From Egibacteraceae bacterium (GTDB lineage: Bacteria; Actinomycetota; Nitriliruptoria; Euzebyales; Egibacteraceae): a stretch of DNA of 45,220 nt. Under the pieces are notes generated by a model, which saw only the letters and a list, made by a program, of their open reading frames with translations, was not told the DNA's origin and searched no databases. The stretch spans positions 1 through 45,220 of the forward strand of contig DATLGH010000012.1 in NCBI GenBank assembly GCA_035540635.1. Reading direction: 5' to 3'. This document shows, one piece after another, positions 15,229 to 23,217 of the stretch (positions are counted from its first letter, which is position 1; the number at the start of each line of letters is the position of its first letter). Position numbers and translations under genes: made by a program.

Positions 15229-16119
15229 TCAGCCGTGGGCGTGCGTACGGCCCCGGACGATCGACCACGTGATGGTGGCGAGGACCCACCCGGCGAGACC
15301 GACCTTGATCGGCAGGCGCAGGACCCGCCGGACGCCCGTGGCGTAGCGGCGGCTGAAGAACCGGTCGAGCGAGCGCGCGTGCTCGACGACCATGCGGAAC
15401 CGCTTGCGCGACACCGCCCCCCCAATCGCGTGGGTTACCTCCACGACCGGTGAGAACACCACCCGCCACCCCCGCTCGCGCAGGCGGTAGCAGAGGTCGA
15501 CGTCCTCGACGAACATGAAGTAGGCCGGGTCGAAGCCGCCGACGTCGTCGAACGCCGCACGGCGCAGCGCGATGCAGCAGCCGCTGATCCAGTCGACGTC
15601 CCGCTCGCTGCGGTGGTCCCAGTCGGTCAGCCGGTACGCGCGCGTCCACCGGTTGTCGGGCTTCCACAGTCCGAGCACCGCATGCCCCACCGCCTGGCCG
15701 ATGGACGGGAAAGCGCGGGCGGACAGCTGCAGCCGCCCGTCGGGGAAGCGCACCATCGGCCCCATCGCGCCGACGTCCGGCCGCGCCGCGAGGTGCTCGC
15801 CGAGGGTTCGGGCCGACCCCGGCGGAAAGCGGGTGTCGGCGTTCGCGACGATGACGAGCTCCGCGGGCGTCACCGCCACGCCGGCGTTCGCGGCTCTGCC
15901 GAAACCGACGTTCGACAGCGCAAGGCGCCGGACGTCAGGGAACGCGGCCGACACCGCGTCGAGGCTCGCGTCCGAGGAGCCCGAGTCGACCACGACGATG
16001 TCGTCGGCGTCCGCCTCCGCGAGCGAGCGCAGGCAGGCCAGCAGGTCGTCGCGGGTGTTGTGGTTGACGACTATGACTCCCACCCGCCCGCCTTCGGCGC
16101 CTCCGGCGCTAGCTGGCAC
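15229..16119 (-). CDS. wbbL: family 2 glycosyltransferase, WbbL-like rhamnosyltransferase
   Basis: About 296 residues, cytosolic side of the membrane. The GT2 core shows VGVIVVNHNTRDDL, VVVDSGSSDAS, VIVANADTRFPPG (metal-binding acidic pair) and FMFVEDVDLCYRL, the pattern of rhamnosyltransferases. In mycobacteria WbbL adds rhamnose to GlcNAc-PP-decaprenol to start the wall linker; gene order here (rmlD then this gene) is the same, so I infer that role. The last ~20 residues include a hydrophobic stretch. The GTG start at 16119 overlaps the rmlD stop by 11 bp; a second in-frame GTG at 16083, preceded by GAAGG, is almost as likely and gives the shorter MGVIVVNHN start. Confidence 0.85.
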   Translation of the reverse strand: MPASAGGAEGGRVGVIVVNHNTRDDLLACLRSLAEADADDIVVVDSGSSDASLDAVSAAFPDVRRLALSNVGFGRAANAGVAVTPAELVIVANADTRFPPGSARTLGEHLAARPDVGAMGPMVRFPDGRLQLSARAFPSIGQAVGHAVLGLWKPDNRWTRAYRLTDWDHRSERDVDWISGCCIALRRAAFDDVGGFDPAYFMFVEDVDLCYRLRERGWRVVFSPVVEVTHAIGGAVSRKRFRMVVEHARSLDRFFSRRYATGVRRVLRLPIKVGLAGWVLATITWSIVRGRTHAHG

Positions 16120-16957
16120 CCTCGTCCAGCTCCGCGATGAGGCGCGGCAGCGAGACGCGCCAGTCCGGCAGCGGTGGCAGCCCGACGAGGCGCGCGAGGC
16201 GGTTGTCGAGCACCCCATAGGCGGGGCGGGGGGCGGGGGCCCCGAACGTCGCGGTGTCCGTGGGTCGGAGGTCGACGGCAACGCCCGCCGCGTCGAAGAC
16301 CGCGCGCGCGAACTCGTACCAGGTGCAGTGGCCGCTGTTCGTCAGGTGGTACGTCCCATGGCGACCGGACACCGCGAGGCGGCGGATCGCCGGCGCGAGG
16401 TCGAAGGTGAACGTCGGCGAGCCGGTCTGGTCGTCGACGACGGCGACCTGGCCCCGGTCGCGGGCGAGGCGCAGCATCGTCCTCGCGAAGTTGTGCCCGT
16501 GGGTCCCGTGCACCCACGACGTCCGCACGATGTAGTGCTCGGCAACAGTGCGTCGGACGAGCTGCTCGCCCGCCTCCTTGCTCCGCCCGTACATCGACTG
16601 GGGGTTCGGGCGGTCGAACTCGGTGTAGGGCCGCCCCGCACATCCGTCGAACACGTAATCCGTCGACACGTAGACCATGGCGGCGCCGGCCAGCGCGCAG
16701 GCGCGCGCGACCCACCACGACCCGACCGCGTTGACCTGCCACGCGGTGTCGGGCTCCGACTCGCAGGCGTCGACCCTCGTGAACGCCGCGGCGTGGACGA
16801 CGAGCTCCGGCGCATGATCGCGGACCGCCGCCACGACCGCCGGCTCGTCCGTGACGTCGAGCGTGCCGAGGTCCGTGCCGACGACGTCGTCGTCAGCGAA
16901 GGCCTTCAGGAGGTCGCGGCCGAGCTGGCCGTCGGCTCCCGTCACGAGCACGCGCAT
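16109..16957 (-). CDS. rmlD: dTDP-4-dehydrorhamnose reductase
   Basis: A 282-residue short-chain dehydrogenase that makes dTDP-L-rhamnose, using NAD(P)H, in the final step of the pathway. The Rossmann motif GADGQLG (7-13), the STDYVFDG stretch (98-105) and the catalytic Tyr123-xxx-Lys127 (YGRSK) are visible; RTSWVHGTHGHNF and DQTGSPTFTFDLA are typical of RmlD. It lies 4 bp after rmlB and overlaps the wbbL-like gene, so it is translated as part of the rhamnose operon. Length is normal. Confidence 0.95.
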   Translation of the reverse strand: MRVLVTGADGQLGRDLLKAFADDDVVGTDLGTLDVTDEPAVVAAVRDHAPELVVHAAAFTRVDACESEPDTAWQVNAVGSWWVARACALAGAAMVYVSTDYVFDGCAGRPYTEFDRPNPQSMYGRSKEAGEQLVRRTVAEHYIVRTSWVHGTHGHNFARTMLRLARDRGQVAVVDDQTGSPTFTFDLAPAIRRLAVSGRHGTYHLTNSGHCTWYEFARAVFDAAGVAVDLRPTDTATFGAPAPRPAYGVLDNRLARLVGLPPLPDWRVSLPRLIAELDEGAS

Positions 16958-16961
16958 GGGG

Positions 16962-17966
16962 TCAGCTCACCAGACCGCGCCGGGCGCCCGCGCCGCCGTG
17001 CTTGAGGGGCCGCCACCATTCCTCGTTCGCGCGGTACCACGCGATCGTCGCGTCGAGGGCGTCGGCGAACGCGTGCTCGGGCTTCCAGCCGAGCTCGCGG
17101 ACCCGCGTGGTGTCCACCGAGTAGCGCAGGTCGTGGCCCGGCCGGTCCGGGACGAACTCGATGCGGGCGTCGGCCTCCTCGCCGGTGAACCCGAAGCGCT
17201 CGAGGATCGCGTAGGTGAGCGCCTTGTTGCTCATCTCGTTGCCCGCCCCGACGTTGTACAGGCCGCCGGGCTCGCCCTCGGTCAGAACGAGCCACTGCGC
17301 GGCGCAGTTGTCGAGGACGTAGGTCCAGTCGCGCACGTTCGCGCCCCGCCCGTACAACGGCACCCTGCCCCCGTCGATGAGGTTCGTGACGAACAGCGGG
17401 ATGACCTTCTCCGGGTAGTGGTAGGGGCCGAAGTTGTTCGCGGTGCGCGTCACCATGATCGGGTAGCCGTAGGTGACGCGGTAGGCCCGGGCGAGCAGGT
17501 CCGCGGACGCTTTCGAGGCCGAGTACGGCGAGTTCGGTTCGAGCGCGTCGCCCTCGACGAACGAATTGGGCTCCGGGATGGAGCCGTAGGTCTCGTCGGT
17601 GGAGATGTGCAGGAAGCGTTCGACCTCGACCCGCATGGCGGCGTTGAACAGCGTGTTGGCCCCCGCGACGTTCGCCTGGATGAAGTCGTCGGACGCGGTG
17701 ATCGACCGGTCGACGTGGCTCTCCGCGGCGAAGTTCACGACCGCGTCGTGCCCGGGCAGCACGTCGGCGAGCAGCGCGGCGTCGTTGATGTCTCCGCGCA
17801 CGAACGCGTAGCGCGTGTCGTCGGCGAGGTCGGCGAGGTTCGCGAGGTTGCCGGCGTAGGTGAGCTTGTCGTAGTTCGTGACCGCGACGTCGGGCTGGGT
17901 GGTCAGGACGTGGCGAATGAAGTTCGAGCCGATGAACCCGGCTCCGCCGGTGACGAAGATGCGCAT
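16962..17966 (-). CDS. rmlB: dTDP-glucose 4,6-dehydratase
   Basis: A 334-residue NAD-dependent SDR-fold enzyme converting dTDP-glucose to dTDP-4-keto-6-deoxyglucose. The sequence shows GGAGFIGSN (7-15), HISTDETYG with the catalytic Thr-Asp-Glu (123-125), and Tyr148-xxx-Lys152 in PYSASKAS; NNFGPYHYPEKVIPLFVTN is the usual RmlB stretch. The ATG is set by GGAAGG about 8 nt upstream and gives the canonical MRIFVTGGAGF start; a longer frame upstream lacks support. It lies 51 bp after rmlA. Confidence 0.96.
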   Translation of the reverse strand: MRIFVTGGAGFIGSNFIRHVLTTQPDVAVTNYDKLTYAGNLANLADLADDTRYAFVRGDINDAALLADVLPGHDAVVNFAAESHVDRSITASDDFIQANVAGANTLFNAAMRVEVERFLHISTDETYGSIPEPNSFVEGDALEPNSPYSASKASADLLARAYRVTYGYPIMVTRTANNFGPYHYPEKVIPLFVTNLIDGGRVPLYGRGANVRDWTYVLDNCAAQWLVLTEGEPGGLYNVGAGNEMSNKALTYAILERFGFTGEEADARIEFVPDRPGHDLRYSVDTTRVRELGWKPEHAFADALDATIAWYRANEEWWRPLKHGGAGARRGLVS

Positions 17967-18017
17967 GGTCCGAGCCTTCCACAATGCAGCCCGGTGGGCG
18001 AAAGCGGCCCGCGCTGC

Positions 18018-18887
18018 TCAACCCTCGGCAGCCAGCCGGCGGACGTACGCGCCGTAGGAGGACGTGCCGTGACGCCGGCCGAGCAGGGCGAGCTGGTCGC
18101 GGTCGATGTAGCCCATCCGGTAGGCGACCTCCTCGAGGCAGGCGATGTGCACGCCCTGACGGTGCTCGAGCACCTGCACGAACGTCGCCGCCTCGAGCAG
18201 GCTGTCGTGCGTGCCGGTGTCGAGCCACGCCATACCGCGGCCGAGGTTCACGACCTTGGCCCTGCCCGCCCGAAGGTAGGTGTTGTTCACGTCGGTGATC
18301 TCGAGCTCGCCACGCGCGGACGGCGAGAGGTTCTTCGCGATCTCGAGCACGTCGTTGTCGTAGAGGTAGAGGCCGGTGATCGCAAGGTTGGACTTCGGCT
18401 GTGCGGGCTTCTCCTCGATGGACACGACGCGGCCGTCGGGTCCCGCCTCGACGACGCCGTAGCGCTGCGGGTCGGTGACGGGGTAGCCGAACAGCGTGCA
18501 GCCGTCGACGGTTGCGGCCTCCTCCTGGATCATCTGCGGGAAGCCGTGCCCGTGGAAGAGGTTGTCGCCGAGGACGAGGCAGGCGTGGGCGCCGCCGACG
18601 AAGTCCGCCCCGATCACGAACGCCTCCGCGAGGCCGCGGGGTTCCGGCTGCACCGCGTAGGAGAACGCGATGCCGAGATCGGCGCCGTCGCCGAGCAGTC
18701 GGCGGAACAGCGGCAGATCGGCCGGCGTGGAGATCACGAGGATGTCGGTGATGCCGGCTAGCAGAAGCACCGACACGGGGTAGTAGATCATCGGCTTGTC
18801 GTAGACCGGCAGCAGCTGCTTCGACACCGAAAGCGTGACGGGGTGCAGGCGTGTGCCGCTGCCTCCGGCTAGCACGATTCCCTTCAT
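18018..18887 (-). CDS. rmlA: glucose-1-phosphate thymidylyltransferase
   Basis: A 289-residue enzyme forming dTDP-glucose, the first step to dTDP-rhamnose. The signature GGSGTRL (8-14), [17 protein letters not shown] (20-36), [10 protein letters not shown] with its metal aspartate, SIEEKP and [15 protein letters not shown] are all standard for RmlA. The ATG has GGAG 7 nt upstream and lies 14 bp after the LCP-family gene, so LCP, rmlA, rmlB, rmlD and the wbbL-like gene look like one transcription unit. The rhamnose product is probably also regulated by feedback on this enzyme, as in its family. Confidence 0.96.
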   Translation of the reverse strand: MKGIVLAGGSGTRLHPVTLSVSKQLLPVYDKPMIYYPVSVLLLAGITDILVISTPADLPLFRRLLGDGADLGIAFSYAVQPEPRGLAEAFVIGADFVGGAHACLVLGDNLFHGHGFPQMIQEEAATVDGCTLFGYPVTDPQRYGVVEAGPDGRVVSIEEKPAQPKSNLAITGLYLYDNDVLEIAKNLSPSARGELEITDVNNTYLRAGRAKVVNLGRGMAWLDTGTHDSLLEAATFVQVLEHRQGVHIACLEEVAYRMGYIDRDQLALLGRRHGTSSYGAYVRRLAAEG

Positions 18888-18901
18888 GCATCAACTCCGA
18901 G

Positions 18902-20398
18902 TCAGCAGCGGTCCCTGTGCGCGGTGGCCCCGAGGTACGTCGGCGAGGGCGACGGCTCGGGGCTGGCCGCGCCGCTTTGCGGTGACGGCTCGGGGCTCTC
19001 CTGCGCATCCGCCTCGGGAGGCTCGTCGACGGTAGCGGGGTCGAAGTGGCTGCCGACCACGACCGTGAAGCCGTCGTCGGGGTCGCCCGGCTCGAGCACG
19101 GCGTCGCCGAACGCGCCGGCGACGAGCTCCGCCTCCTCCCGGAGCCCCGGCGGATGCAGCACGTGGACCCGCTCGTAGTCGAAGCTCTCGGCGTTGGCGG
19201 TCGACGCCACCTCGAAGCCCTGCCCCGCGAGGAGCTCCGCGGCGGCTGCCGCGAGCCCGTTGACCCCGGCGCCGTTCAGGACCACGAGCGCCGGCACGTC
19301 CTCGGCGACGAGCGCACGCGGTTCCTCGCGGCCGAGGTCGTCCGGGGCGAGCGTGCCCTCGCGGAACGCGCGGAACAGCTCCTCCGCCTCCTCCTCCTTG
19401 GCGACCACCATCGCCGCCCCGTTGATCGTCCGGGGCACCGCGGGGACGACCCGCGCGTCGAGCTGCTCCTCGGTGAAGTTGCGGAGGCTGAAGGCGATGC
19501 GGCGCATGTCCGCGAGCGACAGCGCCCGGTCGGTCTTCACCGCCCGGCCGGTGGCGTCGACGAGGGCGAAGAGCCGGGGGACGTTGAGCAGCGTGCCCGC
19601 GCTCGTGATCTCGTTGACGAGCTCGCGGATGAAGCGCTGCTGGCGGGCCATCCGGCCGAAGTCGTTGTCTATCCTGCGGGCCCGCACGAAACCGAGGGCC
19701 TGCGCGCCGTCGAGCCGCTGGCAGCCCGGTGCGAGGTCGAGCCCGGCGTAGCGGTCGCGGATCCCCGGCTTCTCGACGTAGAGCGTCACGCCTCCGAGCA
19801 CGTCGACGACGTCGATGAAACCGGCGAAGTTGACCTCGACGTAGTGGTTGATCGGGATGCCGGTGAACGTCGTGACGGTCTCGACGAGGCAGGCGGCGCC
19901 GCCCACGCCGGTCTCCTCCCCTTTCCCGTACGCGCCGTTGATCCTGCCCCTGCTGCCGTCGCAGCGGGTGACGAGAAGGTCACGCGGGAAGCTCAGCAGC
20001 GCCGCGCGCTCCCGGTTCGGGTCGATCTGCAGGAGCATGATCGTGTCGGTCCGGCCGCCCTCGGTCGCGTCGGTGCCGAGCGCCTGCAGCTGCTCGTCGG
20101 TGAGCCCGTCGCGGCTGTCGTCGCCGACGAGCAGCACGTTGAGCACCTCGGAGACCTCCTCGACCGCGCCGACGGCGGGACCCCCGGTCACGAGGCCCGG
20201 CACGTCCACCCGGCTCACCGCGCGCTCGCCGTACCACAGCAGCGCACCGGCGGTGACCGACGTCGTGATGCCCACGACGATTGCGAACGTCGTGGCGAGC
20301 ATCGCGACCCGCCGCCATGACCATCCCCCGGTGGGCCGACCGCCGCTGTGCGCCGGACCGAACTGCCCGGGAGGCAGGTTCTGGCCGAGTTCGGACAC
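18902..20398 (-). CDS. LytR-CpsA-Psr family glycopolymer ligase with C-terminal LytR_C domain
   Basis: About 498 residues from a GTG start. One transmembrane helix (31-56) is followed by an extracellular LCP domain (about 87-275): GGRTDTIMLLQID with Arg116 and Asp118, SFPRDL with Arg139 and Asp140, INGAYGKG and GCQRLDGAQALGFVRAR. Residues about 365-445 are a LytR_C domain, then a Pro/Ser/Glu-rich tail. LCP proteins move lipid-linked glycans onto peptidoglycan; the mycobacterial neighbour of rmlD (Rv3267, Lcp1) joins arabinogalactan to the wall. Position as first gene of the rhamnose operon supports that kind of job. GTG was chosen because the sequence upstream looks non-coding; a longer N-terminus from an ATG at about 20539 is possible. 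Confidence 0.9.
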   Translation of the reverse strand: MSELGQNLPPGQFGPAHSGGRPTGGWSWRRVAMLATTFAIVVGITTSVTAGALLWYGERAVSRVDVPGLVTGGPAVGAVEEVSEVLNVLLVGDDSRDGLTDEQLQALGTDATEGGRTDTIMLLQIDPNRERAALLSFPRDLLVTRCDGSRGRINGAYGKGEETGVGGAACLVETVTTFTGIPINHYVEVNFAGFIDVVDVLGGVTLYVEKPGIRDRYAGLDLAPGCQRLDGAQALGFVRARRIDNDFGRMARQQRFIRELVNEITSAGTLLNVPRLFALVDATGRAVKTDRALSLADMRRIAFSLRNFTEEQLDARVVPAVPRTINGAAMVVAKEEEAEELFRAFREGTLAPDDLGREEPRALVAEDVPALVVLNGAGVNGLAAAAAELLAGQGFEVASTANAESFDYERVHVLHPPGLREEAELVAGAFGDAVLEPGDPDDGFTVVVGSHFDPATVDEPPEADAQESPEPSPQSGAASPEPSPSPTYLGATAHRDRC

Positions 20399-20571
20399 CG
20401 CGACGTCGTCTCTTTCCGTTGGTGCAGCGTTGGTGTGGGGAACAACGGTGCGCGTGCTCACCGCCGGCGTGGCGGCACCCTCGCGTCCCGCGACGGCAAC
20501 CCCGGAACCGTACACGTTGGCCGACCGGGCCTCCACCATGCCCGACGGGCCGACCGGCCGGTCGAGGCGGC

Positions 20572-20577
20572 TACGAT
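20572..20577 (+). promoter_or_regulatory. putative -10 element giving a leaderless mRNA
   Basis: TACGAT, 8 nt before the ATG at 20586. It lies in the 187-bp region between this gene and the divergent LCP gene; no convincing promoter for the LCP side was seen there. Confidence 0.45.
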
Positions 20578-20585
20578 CGGTCGCC

Positions 20586-21905
20586 ATGGGCTCCCTCGAC
20601 GAGCTGGCCGGCGCCGCCCGACGGCTGCCCGCAGGCGACCCTCCGGCGGCGAGGAACCTGTCGGCGCTCTTGGCCGAGCGCGTCGCGGCGCGGGGCCACC
20701 ACCCCTTCCTCACCTTCTACGACGACGCGTCCGGCGAGCGCACCGAGCTGTCCTACGCGACCTTCGACAACTGGGTGGCAAAGACAGCCAACCTGCTCGT
20801 CGAGGAGCTCGGGGTCGGACGGGGCGATCGGGTCGCGACGGTGCTCGGCGACCACTGGACGGCCCTCGTCGTCGCATTCGCCTGCTGGAAGGTCGGCTCC
20901 TGTGTCGTCCCGCTCACCGCCGGGGACCCGGGCCCGGAACCGGCCCTGGGCCCGGGGCCCAGTGCGGCGGCGGCGTTCGTGCGGGAGAACCTGCTCGGCG
21001 GCGACGGTTTCGGCGGCGGCGCCCCGTGCCGCCTCGTCGCCGTCGGCACGGGAATGGGCGCCCGCCTGACCGCTCCCGCGGCGCTGCCCCCCGACGTGCT
21101 GCCCTACGGGGAGGAGGTTCCCGCGTTCGCCGACGACTACGACGACCCCGAGGTGCGCCTCGATGACGACGCCCTCCTCGTGCCGGGAGGCGGGGTGTCG
21201 CCCGCGAAGGTGCGGCTCACGCAGGGCAACCTGCTCGCGGCCGCAGAAGCCGTGTGCGCCTGGGGGGTCGGGCCCGGCGACCGGGTGCTCTGCGCCCAGC
21301 CGGTGCAGCTCGTCGACTCGCTCGCCCTCGGCCACCTCGGGCCGCTGGTCGCCGGGGGCTCCGTCGTGCTCAACCGCGCGCCGGACCCCGCGGGGCTGTG
21401 GCGGCGCGCCGCCGGGGAGCGCGTCACGCTGCTGCTCGCGTCACCGACCGTGGTCGACCGGCTGCCCGAGGGCGATCCTCCCGAGGGGCTGCGGGGCGTG
21501 CTCGTGGCCAGCGGTGCGGCGTCGGACGTGCTGACCGATGCGGGGCAGCGCCTGCCCGTCGCCGTCGGCCACGGCGTGGTCGAGGCCTGCTGCGCCTCGA
21601 CCCTGTCCCCGCTCCCCGCCGACGGGGAGACGACGGCGTGGATGCGATCGGCCGCCGGTCGGCCGGTCGGTGCGGTCACGGCGCGCGCGGCGGTGGCCGC
21701 ACTCGATGCGGACGGCAGCCCCTTCCCGCACGGGCGAACTGGTCAGCTGGCCGTGCGAGGCCCGGTCGTGATGGCCGGTTACGACGGGCGTGCGGACCTC
21801 GACGCCGAGGTGTTCGCTGCGGGGTGGCTCGCAACCGGCGACCGCGGCTTCACCGACACCGCCCCCGACGGGCGGGTCCACGCCTTCGTGACCGGTCCCG
21901 CCTGA
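20586..21905 (+). CDS. degenerate AMP-dependent synthetase/ligase-like protein (TIGR03089-like)
   Basis: A 439-residue protein related to the N-terminal domain of adenylate-forming enzymes. LTFYDDASGERTELSYATFDNWVAKTANLL and RGDRVATVLGDHW are normal, but the AMP-binding P-loop, usually SGTTGxPKG, reads VPGGGVSPAKVRLTQGNL; the adenine-side YGxTE motif is GHGVVEACCAS; WLATGDRG remains. The C-terminal subdomain with the catalytic lysine is missing. It is therefore probably inactive as a ligase, or has another role. Actinobacteria carry short proteins of this sort (TIGR03089) beside the LCP gene near rmlD, as with Rv3268, and the same arrangement is seen here. The ATG is a leaderless-type start. 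Confidence 0.75.
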   Translation: MGSLDELAGAARRLPAGDPPAARNLSALLAERVAARGHHPFLTFYDDASGERTELSYATFDNWVAKTANLLVEELGVGRGDRVATVLGDHWTALVVAFACWKVGSCVVPLTAGDPGPEPALGPGPSAAAAFVRENLLGGDGFGGGAPCRLVAVGTGMGARLTAPAALPPDVLPYGEEVPAFADDYDDPEVRLDDDALLVPGGGVSPAKVRLTQGNLLAAAEAVCAWGVGPGDRVLCAQPVQLVDSLALGHLGPLVAGGSVVLNRAPDPAGLWRRAAGERVTLLLASPTVVDRLPEGDPPEGLRGVLVASGAASDVLTDAGQRLPVAVGHGVVEACCASTLSPLPADGETTAWMRSAAGRPVGAVTARAAVAALDADGSPFPHGRTGQLAVRGPVVMAGYDGRADLDAEVFAAGWLATGDRGFTDTAPDGRVHAFVTGPA

Positions 21906-21951
21906 CACGCCCCGGCCACGTCAACGCCGGCTGTCGCTCCGTGCGCATGCG

Positions 21952-21957
21952 TAGACT
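21952..21957 (+). promoter_or_regulatory. putative -10 element of the permease-PhoU/TrkA_C operon
   Basis: TAGACT about 30 nt before the ATG at 21987, followed by a 7-bp inverted repeat (TCCGCCG / CGGCGGA, 21957-21973) and an AAGGA-containing ribosome-binding site. Unlike many genes here, this one would have a short leader. Confidence 0.4.
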
Positions 21958-21986
21958 CCGCCGCTGCGGCGGAAGGATGGCACAGG

Positions 21987-23216
21987 ATGCGATTCAACCC
22001 TGGGCTGCCCCGGGAGGTGTTCGGCTACTGGACTCAGGAGCGGCGCACCCTGCGACAGGGCTTCACCGCCCTCGCCATCTCCTCTGGCGTCGGGATGGCC
22101 GCCGGCACCGTGCTCGGGTTCATGGACGAGCTGCTGCACGCCCTTCCTGGCCTTTTCCTGCTCATCCCTGCCGCCATCGGGATGCGCGGAGCGATCTTCG
22201 GGGCTCTCGCCGCCCGGCTCGGCACGGGCATCCTGACCGGACAGTTCACCACCCAGTGGGACCGCCGGTCGTTCACCGGACAGAACGTCGAGGCGGCGGC
22301 GCTGCTCACGCTGTTCAGCTCGGCGCTCGCCGCGCTCGCCGCCCGGGCGCTCGCGGCGGCGTTCGGCCTGCCGAGCATCGCGGTGTGGCGGCTCATGGTC
22401 ATCTCCATGGTCGGGGGGGTCCTCGCGAGCGCCTTCATCGTCGTGATGGTCATCGCTCTGGCCACCACCGCGCAGCGCCGCGGCTGGGACATGGACGCAA
22501 TCGGGGCGCCGCTCGTCACGACCACCGGCGACATCGTCACCCTGCCGGCGCTCGTCGTCGCGACCTTCCTCGTGGCCGACGAGACCTTCAGCGCCGTGCT
22601 CGGGGCGGTGCTGCTCGCATTCGCGGTCGGGGCCGTGTGGACCGGCCTGCGCAGCCCGGGCCAGATCACCCGGCGCATCATGCTCGAGAGCCTGCCGGTC
22701 CTGACCTACGCGGCCATCGTCGACATCCTCGCCGGCGGGGTTCTCGAGGCCCGCGTCGAGGCATTCGTGACCAACCAGGCACTGCTCGTGCTCATCCCGC
22801 CGTTCATCGCGAACTGCGGCTCCCTCGGCGGGATTCTGTCCGCCCGGCTCGGCAGCGAGCTGCACCTCGGCCTCATCAGCCCGCGCCGGTGGCCGGAGAA
22901 GATCGCCGCGTTCGAGGGGTCCATCACCGTGCTGTTCAGCGTGGCGGCGTTCGCCGGGGTGGGGCTCATCGCGCACACGGTCTCGATCGTGTTCGGTTTC
23001 GACTCCCCCGGGCTGGCCACGATGGTCGGCGTGGCACTCACCGGGGGCCTGCTCGCCTTCGTGTTCCTGTTCGCGGTCGCCTACTACGCGGCGACGGCGA
23101 CGTTTCGGTTCGGTCTGGACCCTGACAACCACGGCATCCCCATCGTCACCGCAACCATGGACTTTCTCGGCGTCCTGTGCTTGGTTGCGGCGATCGCGCT
23201 GTTCGGAGTGGGCTGA
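21987..23216 (+). CDS. MgtE/SLC41-like divalent cation permease without cytosolic sensor domains (COG1824-like)
   Basis: A 409-residue membrane protein made of two similar halves of about five helices. Half 1 has LIPAAIGMRGAIFGALAARLG and GAPLVTTTGDIVTLPALV; half 2 has LIPPFIANCGSLGGILSARLG and a PDNHGIPIVTATMDFLG stretch. These are the pore-lining motifs of MgtE/SLC41 Mg2+ transporters. The N-terminal MgtE_N and CBS domains that sense Mg2+ in classical MgtE are absent. The next gene, starting one base after the stop, encodes a PhoU/TrkA_C protein that may supply regulation. Substrate is inferred to be Mg2+ or another divalent cation; it is not shown. Confidence 0.85.
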   Translation: MRFNPGLPREVFGYWTQERRTLRQGFTALAISSGVGMAAGTVLGFMDELLHALPGLFLLIPAAIGMRGAIFGALAARLGTGILTGQFTTQWDRRSFTGQNVEAAALLTLFSSALAALAARALAAAFGLPSIAVWRLMVISMVGGVLASAFIVVMVIALATTAQRRGWDMDAIGAPLVTTTGDIVTLPALVVATFLVADETFSAVLGAVLLAFAVGAVWTGLRSPGQITRRIMLESLPVLTYAAIVDILAGGVLEARVEAFVTNQALLVLIPPFIANCGSLGGILSARLGSELHLGLISPRRWPEKIAAFEGSITVLFSVAAFAGVGLIAHTVSIVFGFDSPGLATMVGVALTGGLLAFVFLFAVAYYAATATFRFGLDPDNHGIPIVTATMDFLGVLCLVAAIALFGVG

Positions 23217-23217
23217 C

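Noticed and set aside
21957-21973. Inverted repeat TCCGCCG/CGGCGGA before the permease gene as an operator
   Set aside because: It overlaps the end of the -10 hexamer and is a short GC palindrome of a kind expected by chance in this composition.
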